Source: Durusdinium trenchii
Taxonomy: Eukaryota > Sar > Dinophyceae > Suessiales > Symbiodiniaceae
Direction of reading: 5' to 3'
Length of the DNA stretch: 64,000 bases
Assembly (NCBI GenBank): GCA_963970005.1
Contig: CAXAMN010001336.1
Location: 407,577-471,576, forward strand
The notes beneath the pieces were generated by a model. That model was not told the DNA's origin, ran no database searches, and worked only from the letters and a program-made list of their open reading frames with translations. The position numbers were made by a program, and so were the translations under genes. Numbering within the stretch: position 1 is the first letter of the stretch; the number at the start of each line of letters is the position of its first letter. Positions 45,902-57,900 of this stretch are shown piece by piece.

Positions 45902-47343
45902 ATGATATGCTCAGTGGCTGATGCATCAGCATCATGTGGCTTGAAATAGCTCATGAATTGCTTTTCCCATGACCTGACTTGGAACCTTGATTCTGATTCA
46001 CTCCATGCTTTGAGATCATGAGACAACAACAGGATGTGAACATCAGTCTGAAGAAGACGACTAATCTTCTCATATAATCTGTTGATGCGGATGGGCGAAC
46101 GACCTTGCGTCACAGTGGGTTGCCAGCCTACTTGGTCATGCCGATTCCGCTCCTGTGTGGACTGAATCTTCCTTGAGACTCGAGTCAAGGATCCTGTCAT
46201 TCTTTTACCTGACCCTGCCTTGATCTCTTTCAATTCACCTGTGACGTAATCATGAATTGAAAAACTGACATCATTTGCTTTCACTGCTTCAAATTTGCCT
46301 GCTAAATCATTGACACATGTCAAGTCAGCTAACCTCATGATTGCATCAACGTACAAATATTGGACTCCATCAAATTCAGCAATGTATCTTCCGTTCTTCA
46401 GAGCTGCTGCAATTTCTGAGCCACGCATACCAACAGACTCTTCTGGGATGTCGGTGACACTCTTTGAAAGTATGTGCCACAAAGTTCCATAGACGAAAAA
46501 TCTGAGCTCATTGTGGATACGAACACCCATGGGAACTTCATCAATCTTCAAGAGACCTAGCTGCTCACATTCGATCAAATCACAGACATGTGACTTGAAT
46601 TTTTCATGAATGTCGTGAGTAGCTGGAGCTGCAAAAGTCGTCTCAGGCAACCTTTTCTTGATTGAGATGAATGCATAGAGGTCATCTCTTGCTGCCTCCA
46701 TCAAAAAGTCCTCATAGACTGAGCTTATTGGGTGAATGACTTTTTCTGTCATATTCAGAGCACGCGAAATCATTGAATCAATCGCAATTTCAGAATTTGG
46801 CAGGATGGAAATATATCCAAGCAAGTCCATCTTCAGTTGATCAGTGAAAAGTCGCGCAATCCTCTCAACTTTTGTAACAATGTTAAGCTCAATCTGAGAT
46901 GCTGTTAGATCCTTGAGTCGTGCTTCCTCCTCTACTTCTGCTGAATATGTCCTGTTCCAGTCATTGATGTCAACAGAAATATCAAATGACTCATTCTTCT
47001 CATCGGGCAATTCAGTAGGGTGACTTTTCACAAAGATCGCATGCACAAGTGACTTCACAGCCCCAACCAAATGTGGAACTAAAGCCCCATCCTGCAATCT
47101 GTCTGCAAAAACACCATCAAGACTCTTCAAAGCTTGACAGTAAGAGTTGGAATTCCGCAATGATGCATACCGAAAAGCTTCAACTTTGCCATACAATGAC
47201 CATAGCATCTCATTCATAAATTTTGAAGATATTGCATAGCAGATGTTCTCGGATGTGTTTTTGAAGAACATGCATCCAAAAGCTGACGTCATCTCTAACT
47301 CTGGGAAGAGAGTCTGGAGCACAGGTCCAACATTTGACCACAT
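45898..47343 (-). CDS. Unassigned 481-aa ORF, possibly a truncated viral RdRp-like protein
   Basis: An uninterrupted ORF from ATG 47343 to TGA 45898-45900, of lower GC than the adjacent element. The product is mixed alpha-beta without signal peptide or membrane segment. Near its end, GELKEIKAGSGKRM and the basic stretch RVSRKIQSTQERNR (about 370-400) are followed some 45 residues on by HILLLSHDLKAWSE (436-449). A basic motif F followed by D-L-K-x-[YW] in motif A is seen in polymerases of negative-strand RNA viruses, from memory of those families. The ORF stops 38 residues after that Asp, so motifs B and C (the GDD/GDN site) are missing. The alternative is a 5' ORF of the retroelement: its TGA overlaps the next ATG (ATGA). 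I cannot decide between these, and a different origin is possible. Confidence 0.3.
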   Translation of the reverse strand: MWSNVGPVLQTLFPELEMTSAFGCMFFKNTSENICYAISSKFMNEMLWSLYGKVEAFRYASLRNSNSYCQALKSLDGVFADRLQDGALVPHLVGAVKSLVHAIFVKSHPTELPDEKNESFDISVDINDWNRTYSAEVEEEARLKDLTASQIELNIVTKVERIARLFTDQLKMDLLGYISILPNSEIAIDSMISRALNMTEKVIHPISSVYEDFLMEAARDDLYAFISIKKRLPETTFAAPATHDIHEKFKSHVCDLIECEQLGLLKIDEVPMGVRIHNELRFFVYGTLWHILSKSVTDIPEESVGMRGSEIAAALKNGRYIAEFDGVQYLYVDAIMRLADLTCVNDLAGKFEAVKANDVSFSIHDYVTGELKEIKAGSGKRMTGSLTRVSRKIQSTQERNRHDQVGWQPTVTQGRSPIRINRLYEKISRLLQTDVHILLLSHDLKAWSESESRFQVRSWEKQFMSYFKPHDADASATEHII

Positions 47344-47376
47344 TTTGACCCTTTATGCCGCTTATTGTCAACTCGA

Positions 47377-48006
47377 TCAGAACGTTTTTTTCATGTTCGA
47401 GCGATCAATCTGCACGTTGATTGCAGCAAAACGAATGTTGTCAAGCATTCCTTTGACCATGGAATACTTCGTCATCTTTTGCACCTTGTTCGAGTGAAAA
47501 GATGCCATATTGCTAGCTTTTTGACCAAAGCCAATGCCATGTAGCTCTGCAAGGGTAGCTGAGACTTGTTCTATCCACTTCTGCTTTCTGATGATGAACT
47601 CATCATCACATTCTATGTCATGAATGTGGAACTCTCGTGTCACTAGGTGGCCAATAGCTTGTGAATCCACCAGAATGTTCGGATCAAGGCCAAAAAAATC
47701 CTTGAGAATATGACCTGCGGTTCTTGCATCGTTGAATTTCTTTTGACCAGACAATTTTCTGGCTACCTGCCAAGCGAAAACTGAACTTCGTGTGGCTTCA
47801 GCAGGTTCATCAATAATCCATGTTCCTCCTTCACTTGCATGTTTTGTCCGCATTTCATCCAAAAGAATTGGTGTGAGGTCAAATCCCATTCGAGAAGAGA
47901 GCATTGTAAACTGATCAGCACTCATAACAGTAGCATATGCAGCCATGACTGAAGCTGCACCATGATCACCATGAATTGGAACGGCCCCGACTTTAGAAGT
48001 CGTCAT
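47377..48006 (-). CDS. Unassigned 209-aa ORF upstream of the 481-aa ORF
   Basis: Uninterrupted from ATG 48006 to a TGA at 47377. It is separated by 33 nt, with four in-frame stop codons, from the ATG of the 481-aa ORF in the same frame. The tight cluster of stops argues for a true spacer and not a mutated join. The product begins TTSKVGAVPIHGDHGAAS and contains GGTWIIDEPAEATRSSVF, FNDARTAGHILKDFFG and a basic C-terminus. No family was recognised. A small first ORF ahead of a large one fits either a polycistronic viral genome or a multi-ORF retroelement. It shares low GC and intactness with its neighbour. Confidence 0.4.
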   Translation of the reverse strand: MTTSKVGAVPIHGDHGAASVMAAYATVMSADQFTMLSSRMGFDLTPILLDEMRTKHASEGGTWIIDEPAEATRSSVFAWQVARKLSGQKKFNDARTAGHILKDFFGLDPNILVDSQAIGHLVTREFHIHDIECDDEFIIRKQKWIEQVSATLAELHGIGFGQKASNMASFHSNKVQKMTKYSMVKGMLDNIRFAAINVQIDRSNMKKTF

Positions 48007-48035
48007 CGTGAAAAAAGCGAAAAGAAGTCGTCATC
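47995..48035. repeat. 13-bp direct repeat with 28-bp period at the ORF start
   Basis: AGAAGTCGTCATC occurs at 47995-48007 and again at 48023-48035, with an A-rich spacer. The first copy contains the ATG of the 209-aa ORF (on the minus strand). The second gives an out-of-frame upstream ATG. It could mark an insertion edge or a local slippage duplication. Confidence 0.7.
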
Positions 48036-48449
48036 CCCATTTGGATTGAACAAGCTCTTCATCTGGGGGGTTAGTGAATCTAGAGTCTACATTACATCAT
48101 TGTGTCGTGTTGAGGTCTTCAATTAAATGCCAGAATGCCAGAATCTCCGGATCATCAGCTTGCAATTAGTCACAAGTCTTGACAGCATGGCTATGGGCCT
48201 GGTGCAATTCCCAAGTACGACCTGCCTGGATGGCTGAAATGGGGTTCATGTCCACTTTTTATCTAGAGTGGCTGGCATTGAACGCAAGTACATATCCTGA
48301 GTGGCTGGCATAGCATGACTTGCACGCATGTTTTTTCGTTAGTCGACATCATCTCGCCCCACAACCGGATAAGTAAGAGCTGCACACGGACCAAAACAAA
48401 TATCGCTGCAGGATGGCCTGGCCCAGTAATTCTTGGTTACACGGTTACA

Positions 48450-48549
48450 CTCCCTGGAACTAACATGGTTACGTGGATGGCCTGGCCCCGTAAGGAAGAC
48501 CATGAAATCCACTACAAACAGGTGGTTTTCCACTTCCATGTTAGTATCC
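48450..48549. repeat. Foldback element, family A (copy 2)
   Basis: From CTCCCTGGAACTAACATGGT through the core GGATGGCCTGGCCCCGTAAG it is almost identical to the element at 978-1093. The right arm is diverged (CCACTTCCATGTTAG in place of CCACGTAACCATGTG). Confidence 0.72.
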
Positions 48550-50401
48550 TTTTTCATAGTACAAGTATCCTGCCATCTCTTATGTACAAGCACCCGTGTG
48601 CAAGCACCCTGACCAACCACATCAGCCCAGCAGCCCATGCATAGCGGCAGAAGCTCCGACAACGAGGTTAGAGCTTTCATCACCTTGCCAGCGGGAAAAA
48701 GAGACACGGGCTCTCTGCGCTCTCTCAGTATGCAACAAGGGAGTAAAACCAGGTTAGATCGTCTGCACAGTCTACTTTTTGGATATGTGTGTCTCATGAA
48801 GGTTCATGGAATGTTTCAGGCTTCTATGTGAAGATCATATCCTTCTTCTCCGTTTATGCCTGAATGTTGAACATGCTTCTATCTGGGCAAGAAGTTGATC
48901 CCAGTTCAAAGAGCATCTTTCCTCTCGTCTGCTTGCTCTTCCTCTGTCGGTCGCTCATGTGATTTTGCCGTTCTTGTCTGTCACCACCTGCCGGTGTGAA
49001 ATCACTTTTTACTTCGGCCTCCATGTGAACTTGGGTTGTGGACTATATTCCGGGACTAATGGCACTGACATATCGGGGAGGATGACTCACCCGTTATGCT
49101 TCTCCTGACATACCGCACACATTTGCAATCGGATCATCCTGCTCGTACCACGCCCTAAGGGAGAGACAACGCATGGATGTTCATGTATGTTCCATGCCAT
49201 TTCTAGATGTTCTGCCAATCTTCAAGTCATGATCAACTCTTCCACATCAAAGTATGGATGTTTTCCCCTCACCGTGTTAACTGTACCATACTGTGCCCAA
49301 CCCACCACCCGTCTACCACGTCGAACCATCGCACTCCCGTTCACCTGATGCATCCCATCCCCTTCGAACGAGGCCATTTGATGTCGCAGCTGTCTCAGTG
49401 CCTCGTCCACCGACGAAGGGATGAGACGAGTCGTTGAGACCGACGGTCGGGACCTGCTGGGACCTGCTGCCGCTCTTGGAGTGCAGCTGCTGCTCTGACC
49501 CCAAAAACTCCCTCCAAACAGAAAGGAAAATCTCCCTGAGTCTTCATTCTTGGTGGAAGTGGAGGGCTGTTCAGCCCCATTTTTCAATTGACCCTTTGTT
49601 GTTTTCCGAAGACTTCACTTGCATGCAACATGATAATTTCCCGGGAGTGCAAACAGAAACCTCGAGAATGGACAGGAAACCAACAGAAACCTGTGGAATT
49701 GGACCGGTGTGGATTCCTCATATAATTAGCCTCATGAAGGGTCTCGTGCCAGCCCTGTGGCTCCACCTCGCCGGTGGCCGGGGGGGGCGGTGGTCAGAAA
49801 CAAAGGATGCCAAGCCAGCGAACCAGGCTCAGTTGAAGCCGAAGCATGGAAGCTACCAGTTACCAGTCAAACATCAACAGGCGAGAAAGACCGCGCTCCA
49901 AAAACTGACCCCTCCCAAATGGTGTGCTGGTTGAGTCCAACCCGTCCCTTCGGTCCGGCGTGTGGTTGATTGGGGTAGAGACTCCTATAGTGAACTTCTC
50001 GGGGAACCAGAACCAGCCTCTCTCCCCAAAAAACCAATCGTGGCTTCGCTTTCTCAATTCCAAGCAAAGCCTACCAGTCTAGTCGGACAGTTTCCATGAC
50101 GAGTCCGCTTTGGCCTCGAGGGAAAGCTAAGCTCAGCACCAGCCGGACGCTCTGACCCCGTTGAGTCTGACCAAGCGGAGCGAGGTTGGTGTCTTGGGTG
50201 GTCGGTGGTGTTCAAACACATATGGCATATGAGCACAACCAGAGAACACTGGTGGTCACAAGGTGGTGAATATATGAAGTATATGTTTGTGTCAACATCT
50301 GGTTGGGTATGTGTTATCTTCCTCGATTCACATCGGCACGGCAGCTCTGGTGGAGGTCATGTGGTAGCTCATGACGGTTTCTGCTATTTTCAGGAGTTGC
50401 A

Positions 50402-50460
50402 CTCCCTGAAATGATGGAAGTGGATGGCATGGCCCCTTGGATTACCATTTGGCCAAAGAA
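50402..50460. repeat. Family A fragment (copy 6)
   Basis: CTCCCTGAAATGATGGAAGT, then GGATGGCATGGCCCC, corresponds to the left arm and core start of family A. The right arm is not clear. Confidence 0.5.
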
Positions 50461-51390
50461 ACGCAGGCCTCAAATCCATGGAAAATACAGGTTTTCAAGT
50501 ACAAAGACCATGTTTTGTGCCAGGGAACACCAGGGTGATTGATGGTTTGCGGGGCCCCAACCAGGTTGTGCTAGAAGGATTTGACCCTTAGAACCGCTGC
50601 TTGAATTGGCTCTAGGGACCCTGCAGATTGGCTCAAAGGGGGCTTCGCCAAAGAACATCACGACAAGCATTACAGATTGCCACCTCCCTCAAAACCAAAC
50701 AGCTTCAAAAGGGGAAAGAACATGAAAGAACTCTTCAACATGGTCATCCCAACCATCAACAACAAGCAAAGTATGTATAGTATAAACAATCTATCCAACG
50801 CATGTCCACCCACTGCTCCACCTCAAGGCGGCACGTTTCGGCACGTTTCGCTTCCGGCCGTGTCGGCACTTTTCGGCGCCTCCCCGGGGATCGGTGCCAC
50901 CGTGGAGGGATCCGACTCCTGCAACCGAGGTACGGCGAGGCCGGTGCAGCGGTCCTCAAGGGAGTGTCCCGGCGTCCCTGAAGCGGTCCCTACACCCAAA
51001 TGGACTGCTGAAGAGCAGTGTCTACTGTTTCACAGATGTTTAAACCAAAGATGTAGTGTTGTTCGATTTGAGTCCCAACATGGGTGGGAGTCCCATTTAG
51101 CCCTTCATTTTTCTATGCTAATTAGCAACAACCACTGCAATGGACTTTTCGTGAAGGCTCAACAGGGCGGCCAAGCCTGAGTGGAGTCCTGTTTAGTTCT
51201 TTGCCCATTCTTCCTCATTCATCCAGCAGTCACAAAGGGGTGCTTAATGGAGGTTAGGCGTGCCCATTATCCACTCACTTAGAGACCCAAAACCACCCCT
51301 TTGTGACTCCTGGATGTCTTCTCTCCACTCTTCGCGCCCAACAAAGCATCCTTTTTCCTTGGACCCCGGGGATTCAATCCCCACAAATGA

Positions 51391-51430
51391 TTCCCAAACA
51401 CGACCACCATCTGGGACTGGAAGATATATG
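51391..51430. repeat. Family B fragment (copy 5)
   Basis: TTCCCAAACACGACCACCAT, then CTGGGACTGG, followed by AGATATATG, matches the left arm of family B. The right arm is absent. Confidence 0.45.
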
Positions 51431-51567
51431 AACCCCAGAAAGACCCCTTCTCAATCAAGCACACTGAACATGTACTCCCTTTAAGAAGTCCAGCTCGACT
51501 CCATTTGGGCCGAGCCTTCAGTCGTCCAGAAGCAGCTGCCGAAATCGGTTTGTATTCCCAGGGCAAA

Positions 51568-51587
51568 AATATATATATATATATATG
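51568..51587. repeat. AT dinucleotide microsatellite
   Basis: A run of about nine AT pairs. Confidence 0.9.
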
Positions 51588-54412
51588 CAATATGATGCCA
51601 TTCTCCCAGTCCCGGATGGCAGGATTCATGTTCTGGGGGATTGGCCGCCCGGCGCCGGCGAGGCATCACACCGCCTGGCGAGCGGAGGATTGGGCGGTGA
51701 GGACCTGACGTTCGATGCTCGGTTCGGGACTGGTGACCTATCAGTTGGCAGTGTATCAGTGGGTGAGGGGGGGGGGGAATCTGGTCAAAGGAAAAAATAG
51801 AACCTCAGAAACAGGCATCTTCTCAGATTCGATGATTCAGGTATGATTCAGGTTCTTCTAGGGAAAAGAACCAATTGAATAAAACAAAATCTTCTAAGAT
51901 GTGCCCATTGATTGGGACCCTGCGGAGTTCTTGGACAAGGGCAGCTGTGAAAAACACATCGCTCTGGGCTGACTTAGTGGCTCGAGCACTACATCTGGTG
52001 GATCCGGCCCGTACAGTCTCACAACAGGCAGTTTGAGGTGTTCCAAAAAATGACAGACGCTTGCTTGCCAATGACCTGGTAGGAGTTTTTCTTGGTGGGG
52101 TGGTTGGTATAGTGCTAGTTGGCGTTCATTGAAAACAACGCTGGCGTGTCAAGCTAAGGGAATGAAACGGCAGGAGTCGTTTAATGATAGCAACCAGCAA
52201 CCCGCAGAAAGATGTCGCGGGTCGATACCGTCAGATACCATCTTGTGCTTGACTTTTGACCAGATGTCTAGGTGTGCAGATCATGCTTCACTTTTCGACT
52301 GGTCTCGCTCTCAACACTGCTTGCGAGCCATGAGAACGACATCATCCAACTGGTCCTTTCCCAAAGCATGCTAGAGACGACAGCAAGCATTGCAGCTCCC
52401 GAGTACTCTCCACAGGCAGCCACGGCAGCCACGCTTTCACGCATTTTGGATCATTTTGGACTCCAATCTCTCGATCTGGTCGGCCAGCATGCAAGACTTG
52501 AGCTTCGTCATGTCCGCAATCGCTTTAGCACACAGGCTTTAAAAGAGGGTGAACCCTCATAAGCGTGAAATCGCTGTATCACAAGAGATGGAACAAATCA
52601 ACATATCTAAAACACTATATTTTGCCTCAGTGAAGTAAAGGAAGATCCACTGGTCGAAGGTGCAACAAAACAACAGATCGCTTTTGGTGGGCGAGTTAGT
52701 CTCTGGAGCTATGTGGTTCACAACTTCTTCTCGGACGCACGTCCCGCGTGCGTGGCGTGCATGGTGAAATCCACAGCCACTGCCCATCACATGCATGTGC
52801 TGACACAAGACGCACCTGGAACATTCCAAACACCGTTGTCCAGTGGTGCACCATTTTTGTTCATCAACCCCTGCCCCTGACAAAAGAACTGACGCCTGTC
52901 GGCCTTCAAGAGACATTACGAACTAGGAATTCAGCTCCTTAGCCATCGGTCGCTTCTGCCATGAGTCTTTAGGAGGAGGGTCCTTCTGTTTGATCACCCA
53001 AATCTAGGGCTCACAAGAGAGAGATCCACGGCGGCATACCCGCATCGTAGTTGATTTGGTTTTGTTCATTTGTTTGACATAAAAAAGCAATATGTGACAT
53101 ATATGTCTAAAGCAAGAGCGTCCACTGTCGATTGTAAAGGGTTGGGCTGTCCTGGATTTCAAAATTGGCTAGTTCCTGGGGCAGCAGGAACTGCTCTGTA
53201 CAAAAGCTCTGTACAAGAATCTCTCTGTACACCTCAAAAGCTGATTTGACAGAAGGCCACCGAAGGGAAACTCACATTAAACGCTACAGTATCTGAGGGA
53301 ATGTCAGATACTGTAGCTTTAGTAATTCTATCAAATCGTAATAATTTGATATCATATCACCTGAAACCAAACATTAGACCTTGGCTCATCCGGCTGTTTC
53401 GCTTGTGCAGGTGAGTGTCTTCCAAAACCACACCGCCACCGCTGTCGTGTCGGCTGTTGGAGTGTGGTTCAGGGAGCCAACGGAGCAGGGCCCCTTACAA
53501 CTCCAATGACGTAGCCAGTGGAAGTTTCTCCAAGGTCCCCCAAGGCCACCAAAGAGAACAGGAGAAGTTGTTGAAACTCCTCCAAGGAGGAAACACTAGT
53601 GGGTTGAGAGATGATGGCAAAATCCTCAAAAGGTGGTTTAGTAGTGGATCCCCATCTAAAAGACATCTTGGGGTGCCAGCGCCATAGAAACCACTGTAGA
53701 AGTCGTTGAAACATCCGCTTCTACAAATGTTGAAACCACACTCTCATGGAACTCCAAAATGAAGAGCTTAGGTCGACTGCCTGTCCAAACTTCTGGCTGC
53801 TTGTTGCCCAAACACCCCTACTTCACGTTTTGCCGGAGGTTCCCGAACGCATCCCTGCCTCACCCGAACTTTGATGTTGAAGAGGTTGAAGATACAAACA
53901 TCGAACAACATTGGGAAGGAAACGTAAAACCAATGAATTAGAGAATCATGTTTACGATGTTTAAAACAATAATACACAAGGTTGTCTCTGTATTTCTCGT
54001 TTATAGACAGTTCTTTAGTTGAAACACGATGCCTCCCTCAGACCTCTTAGAAAAATCTCTAGCTTTAGCCTCACCCAATAGGAGCCCTTCGTTAAACGAA
54101 TTCACACAGGTGTTTCATACGGTTTTGGTTCATGGGGAATGAAATGCTGGAAATCGTCAACAACTCACCTTTGGAACCAACACACACAAAGAAAGGAACA
54201 AAAGATCTGATTCTTCCAGCAGCCCTCAAGCACTTGCTTGAAGCCACTACCCGCGGCTCTCAAGTCGGATGACTTCCTTCTGCAAATGAGGATCCACCAT
54301 TGGGGCTGCAATGTCCGCCCCCATGCGGTACTGGTGGCCTATGTTGGATTAGATTAGCTTTCTGGAAAAGGAGGCCAAGCTGGAAAAGGGAGAAGATAGA
54401 AGACAAAAAGCA

Positions 54413-54510
54413 CACCCAAACGCTCCATGGGCTGCCATATATGCCGATCAGTTGGGGTGGTTTGGGGGGGTCAACGTAGGCATATCTGGCATACATGGAG
54501 TGTATGGGAC
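54413..54510. repeat. Foldback element, family B (copy 4, diverged)
   Basis: ACCCAAACGCTCCATGGGCT, then GCCATATATGCC, opens the element. The core GTTGGGGTGGTTTGGGGGGG is the inverse of the core in the 10315 copy. The closing arm is eroded (GGCATACATGGAGTGTATGG). Confidence 0.55.
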
Positions 54511-54918
54511 ATATACATGGTAAAAGTGTAAAACGAACAAGCCAATGGCCAAGCAAGCAGGGCGAAGCAATGCCGCCAAGCAATGCCGGCGGCGGTGGTG
54601 GTGTTTGCTGGCCGCACACGTTGTATTTTAACATGGAAAACAAACAAAGAACACCTCGAGACTAATTACATCTAATTACCCAAAGACCCCTGAGAAAAGC
54701 ATGTTTGCCCAAAAACCTCCTCTCCCTTGGACTTCCAAAGCTCTCCTGATTCCAACACCCGCAGAAACCACGCGACCTCGACTTAGGACGAAACCACCTG
54801 TGCATCGCCCAGAGACTGGATGAACTCCAACCACACCTTTCCCTACGTACGTCCAGTCCGACCCAGGTCCAGTCTCCAGGTCTTTCACCTCCCTTGTGTT
54901 CGAAAAGGTCTCCAAAAT

Positions 54919-54980
54919 AGCTAGCTGCAGCTAGCTTTATTGTTACTAAGAATAGATAAGAATGCTACTATAGTAATAAG
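54919..54980. repeat. Perfect 18-bp palindrome beside an inverted repeat
   Basis: AGCTAGCTGCAGCTAGCT (54919-54936) is its own reverse complement. It is followed by TTATTGTTACTA and, 30 bp on, TACTATAGTAATAA, a second short inverted pair. TACTTAGTAGTAT motifs of similar type recur at about 55140-55205. Confidence 0.6.
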
Positions 54981-57900
54981 GCCAGGAGCCCCCCTCATAG
55001 CGTCCTGGTTCCAAGTCCAGTTCATGACCACGCGTCTGACCTGTGAGGCTCCCCCCCGCACCGAGGCAGGTCGGTCAAGGGGTCTTCGACTGACTGGGTT
55101 CGAAGAGGACGACAGGGTTCGTCCCTTTTAGTGTGACGCTACTTAGTAGTATATTGACACTACTAGTATAAATATAGTAAAGCTGACAGGTTACTTAGTA
55201 GTATCAATATAGCCACGTGAAGAGGGTCTCAGATTTCTTAGGTGTGCCACACGAGCTGGTTGACACTACTCATGTACGTCCAATAGTGACTCCTCATCAA
55301 GAAGGCCACGTCTCGCAATCTCTGTACAGCCTGTGGGGTCGCACATATCTCGGTAGAGCCCCACTGCCATCGCGGCGCAAGAGATACAAAAGCTTGCGGA
55401 TGAGGCCACTGCCAACAAAAAATCCATGCGGATATCGTCTCAGCACTTGGTCATTCAATATTGTGAGACATCTACTATGACTATGGCATCATCACCAAAC
55501 GCACATGGGCAAGGGGCTTCGGCATTTGCTCTGTCAGTTGATGAACCAAAGAACAGCATTAGCAGCTCGGTGAAACATACCTATAGAGCATCCTGTCTGG
55601 GTGTCCTGTCTGGAGATCCCTAAGTCGTGGGTTGGGTAGTCCGGGCACCCACAGGACAGAGGGTCCTACTGTTGACCGTAGTACTGTATCCATCCAACAA
55701 TGACCCCCCTGTTGCCCCTGTTTGTCGAGGAAAGCAGTCTTCGAAGGGGCCATAGATGGGTGAAATTGTGTACTATTGTTGGATAACGAGGGTCATTGAG
55801 GCATGATGAAGGGTGTTGGAAGTCACCTGTTCAGAGATCCGTCACTAATCGCCAACCATCAGTTGGATAGTTGAACTCCTCAGAAAAGACCAAATTCGTC
55901 ACTTAGTCCGTGCAAAACGTGGCAAAACCTCTCACTGGAACAATCGCTCGTTCTGCCTCAATTTTGTTATTTCCGTCATTTTGTTGTGCCCATTGTGCCC
56001 TGCTTTTGATACCTGGTCCCCCTCAAGTCAACTTAAAGTCCCAAAACCGTTTGACAACAAAACAAGTCTCTGATCCAAACGAGTCTTGAGCGAAACTAGT
56101 CCCACCATTTGGTTTTTGTGAACCCCCCCCATCCTCTGGAAGGAGTCTCTGATGTTGTTTAAAGAACTCTTGAGTCTGCCCAGATCTGCCCACTCTTCCA
56201 ACCGATGCCCTCAAATCCGCCCCAACGGCGTCGGAGGCAAGCGCTCACACTCCAGGCGCCCTGCAGGCGCTCTGCCTTGGAAGTTCGGTGGGGTTTGATT
56301 ATGTTTTGCAGTGTGCATTCTGATGAGCGCAGGCCTAGACTTCCAGCCATTTTCAAGCTCTATATACTATATACCATATAAATATAAAATATGTCATGTC
56401 ATACATCAATTTCATTCTGGTTCTGAGTGATTCACGTCCAAGCACAGAAATTCACCCCACACTTTCAAGTTTTACATCAAAACACCACTTCTAAGGAGTC
56501 GTTCTTGGGCGTCCCCTTAGACTCCACCCAAGTGAATTGATTTGCCTAGCCTAAATGACCGTTCGGTCTTGCCAGGGCTGCAGTGAACAGGCAGGTGTAT
56601 GGTGAGCAAGTTTTTGGCAGAAACCACAACGCTTGGAGCTCCACTTGATTGATGGCCATTAAGGATGCTAGAAGCAGGAGCTTAAACGCTGGTGATGCTC
56701 AAGGCAGCAAGAAAGGCTGTAAAGAACTCTGGCTGCGGGTCAAAACCCACATAATCCCCACAGGAATACAAACGGCACCGAACAATTCAACAAGGCAATC
56801 CAGAGCTGAACATGTTCTTCAACTTTGACTCAAATGCGAACACGTGTCAATTGGCATCCCTCCCCTCAAATGGTAGAAGTGGATTGAGACTAGTCAATAG
56901 CACAATCCCCCCAAAAAGGTGGTTCATTCAAACACCATCAAGACTTTTGGGTGGACTTATCGTGGATCTCCCACGACCAATGCCAGTCGAGCGACCGCGG
57001 CTATGCCTATGCCTGATGCCAAATCACACGGCCCTGCTCCTGGGTGAAGTCCGACGTCAATCTGGATGAAGGTGGGAATGGTGAGAAACAAATAGGGCCC
57101 ACGGGTACACCTTGAACTTATTATGGCAAGTCACTATTGGTAGATTTGGGGCTGAAGAGATTTATATACTCTATACTATACGCGATTCACTCAATGATGG
57201 TAGGGGTCCAATTCTCAAAACGGATGTGATTGAGAGTTTCCTGCGTTCCATCTTAGCCTGATCTGTTCAATCCAGAATGGTGAGCAACGCTGAGTGCCAG
57301 GAGTTTTTAAAGGGATGTTCCGTTTTGAGTTCCCAGAGTGAGTGGATGTTCTGGGCACCCTAATTAACCTCCATGGATCTCTCCCTGTTCCTCCATGGAG
57401 CTGCTGGTGCGTCATTACCTCTGTCGCTGTTCCAGGGAACTCGTCCATCAACGATCGGGTTTGTGTCCAAACGCGAGCCTTTCCACCGCGTTGGCTAACC
57501 GCGTTGGCGTGCGTTTCTTGTATCTAACAGGTGTCCACTGTTACCACTAGCCCTAGCAGGTACCGACCACTGATAGTAGCCCTGCTGGTCTTCTTTGGGC
57601 AAATCAAATCAATTCACTATTCTGCGACAAAACCTCCCATTCACCCCTCATTTCACCCCTCCCAGGTAGATGACAAAAACATGCAAAAACCTCTTTTTGC
57701 CCCGCGACTCGAGGCGACTGGTCTAAGGCAACTCGTCTACATGAAAGGCTCGTGAGTTCGGACTCGGCAGACTCTGACTGCACTCTCCATGTGACTCTGT
57801 GGACTCTCCGAGTGGCTAAAGTGGTCTTTCCCAGCAAGGTCTTCTGGTCCACCTCGGGTTCTGGATCAGGTCTCCCGTGGTCCTGGGGACCTTCGTTGAC

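Noticed and set aside
47381..47394. ATGAAAAAAAC on the minus strand resembles the gene-end polyadenylation signal of vesiculo-type rhabdoviruses
   Set aside because: It lies inside the 209-codon ORF, before its stop codon. A true gene-end signal should follow the stop. A seven-A run is also easy to get by chance.
45901..48006. Continuation of the viral-polymerase-like frame on the far side of the retroelement (below 33544, minus strand)
   Set aside because: I looked for a frame with a GDD/GDN-type motif between 31900 and 33540 and saw none, so an interrupted complete polymerase gene is not supported.
55093..55105. GGTTCGA motifs suggestive of a tRNA T-arm
   Set aside because: No cloverleaf could be drawn around these or the other GGTTCGA occurrences in the window.
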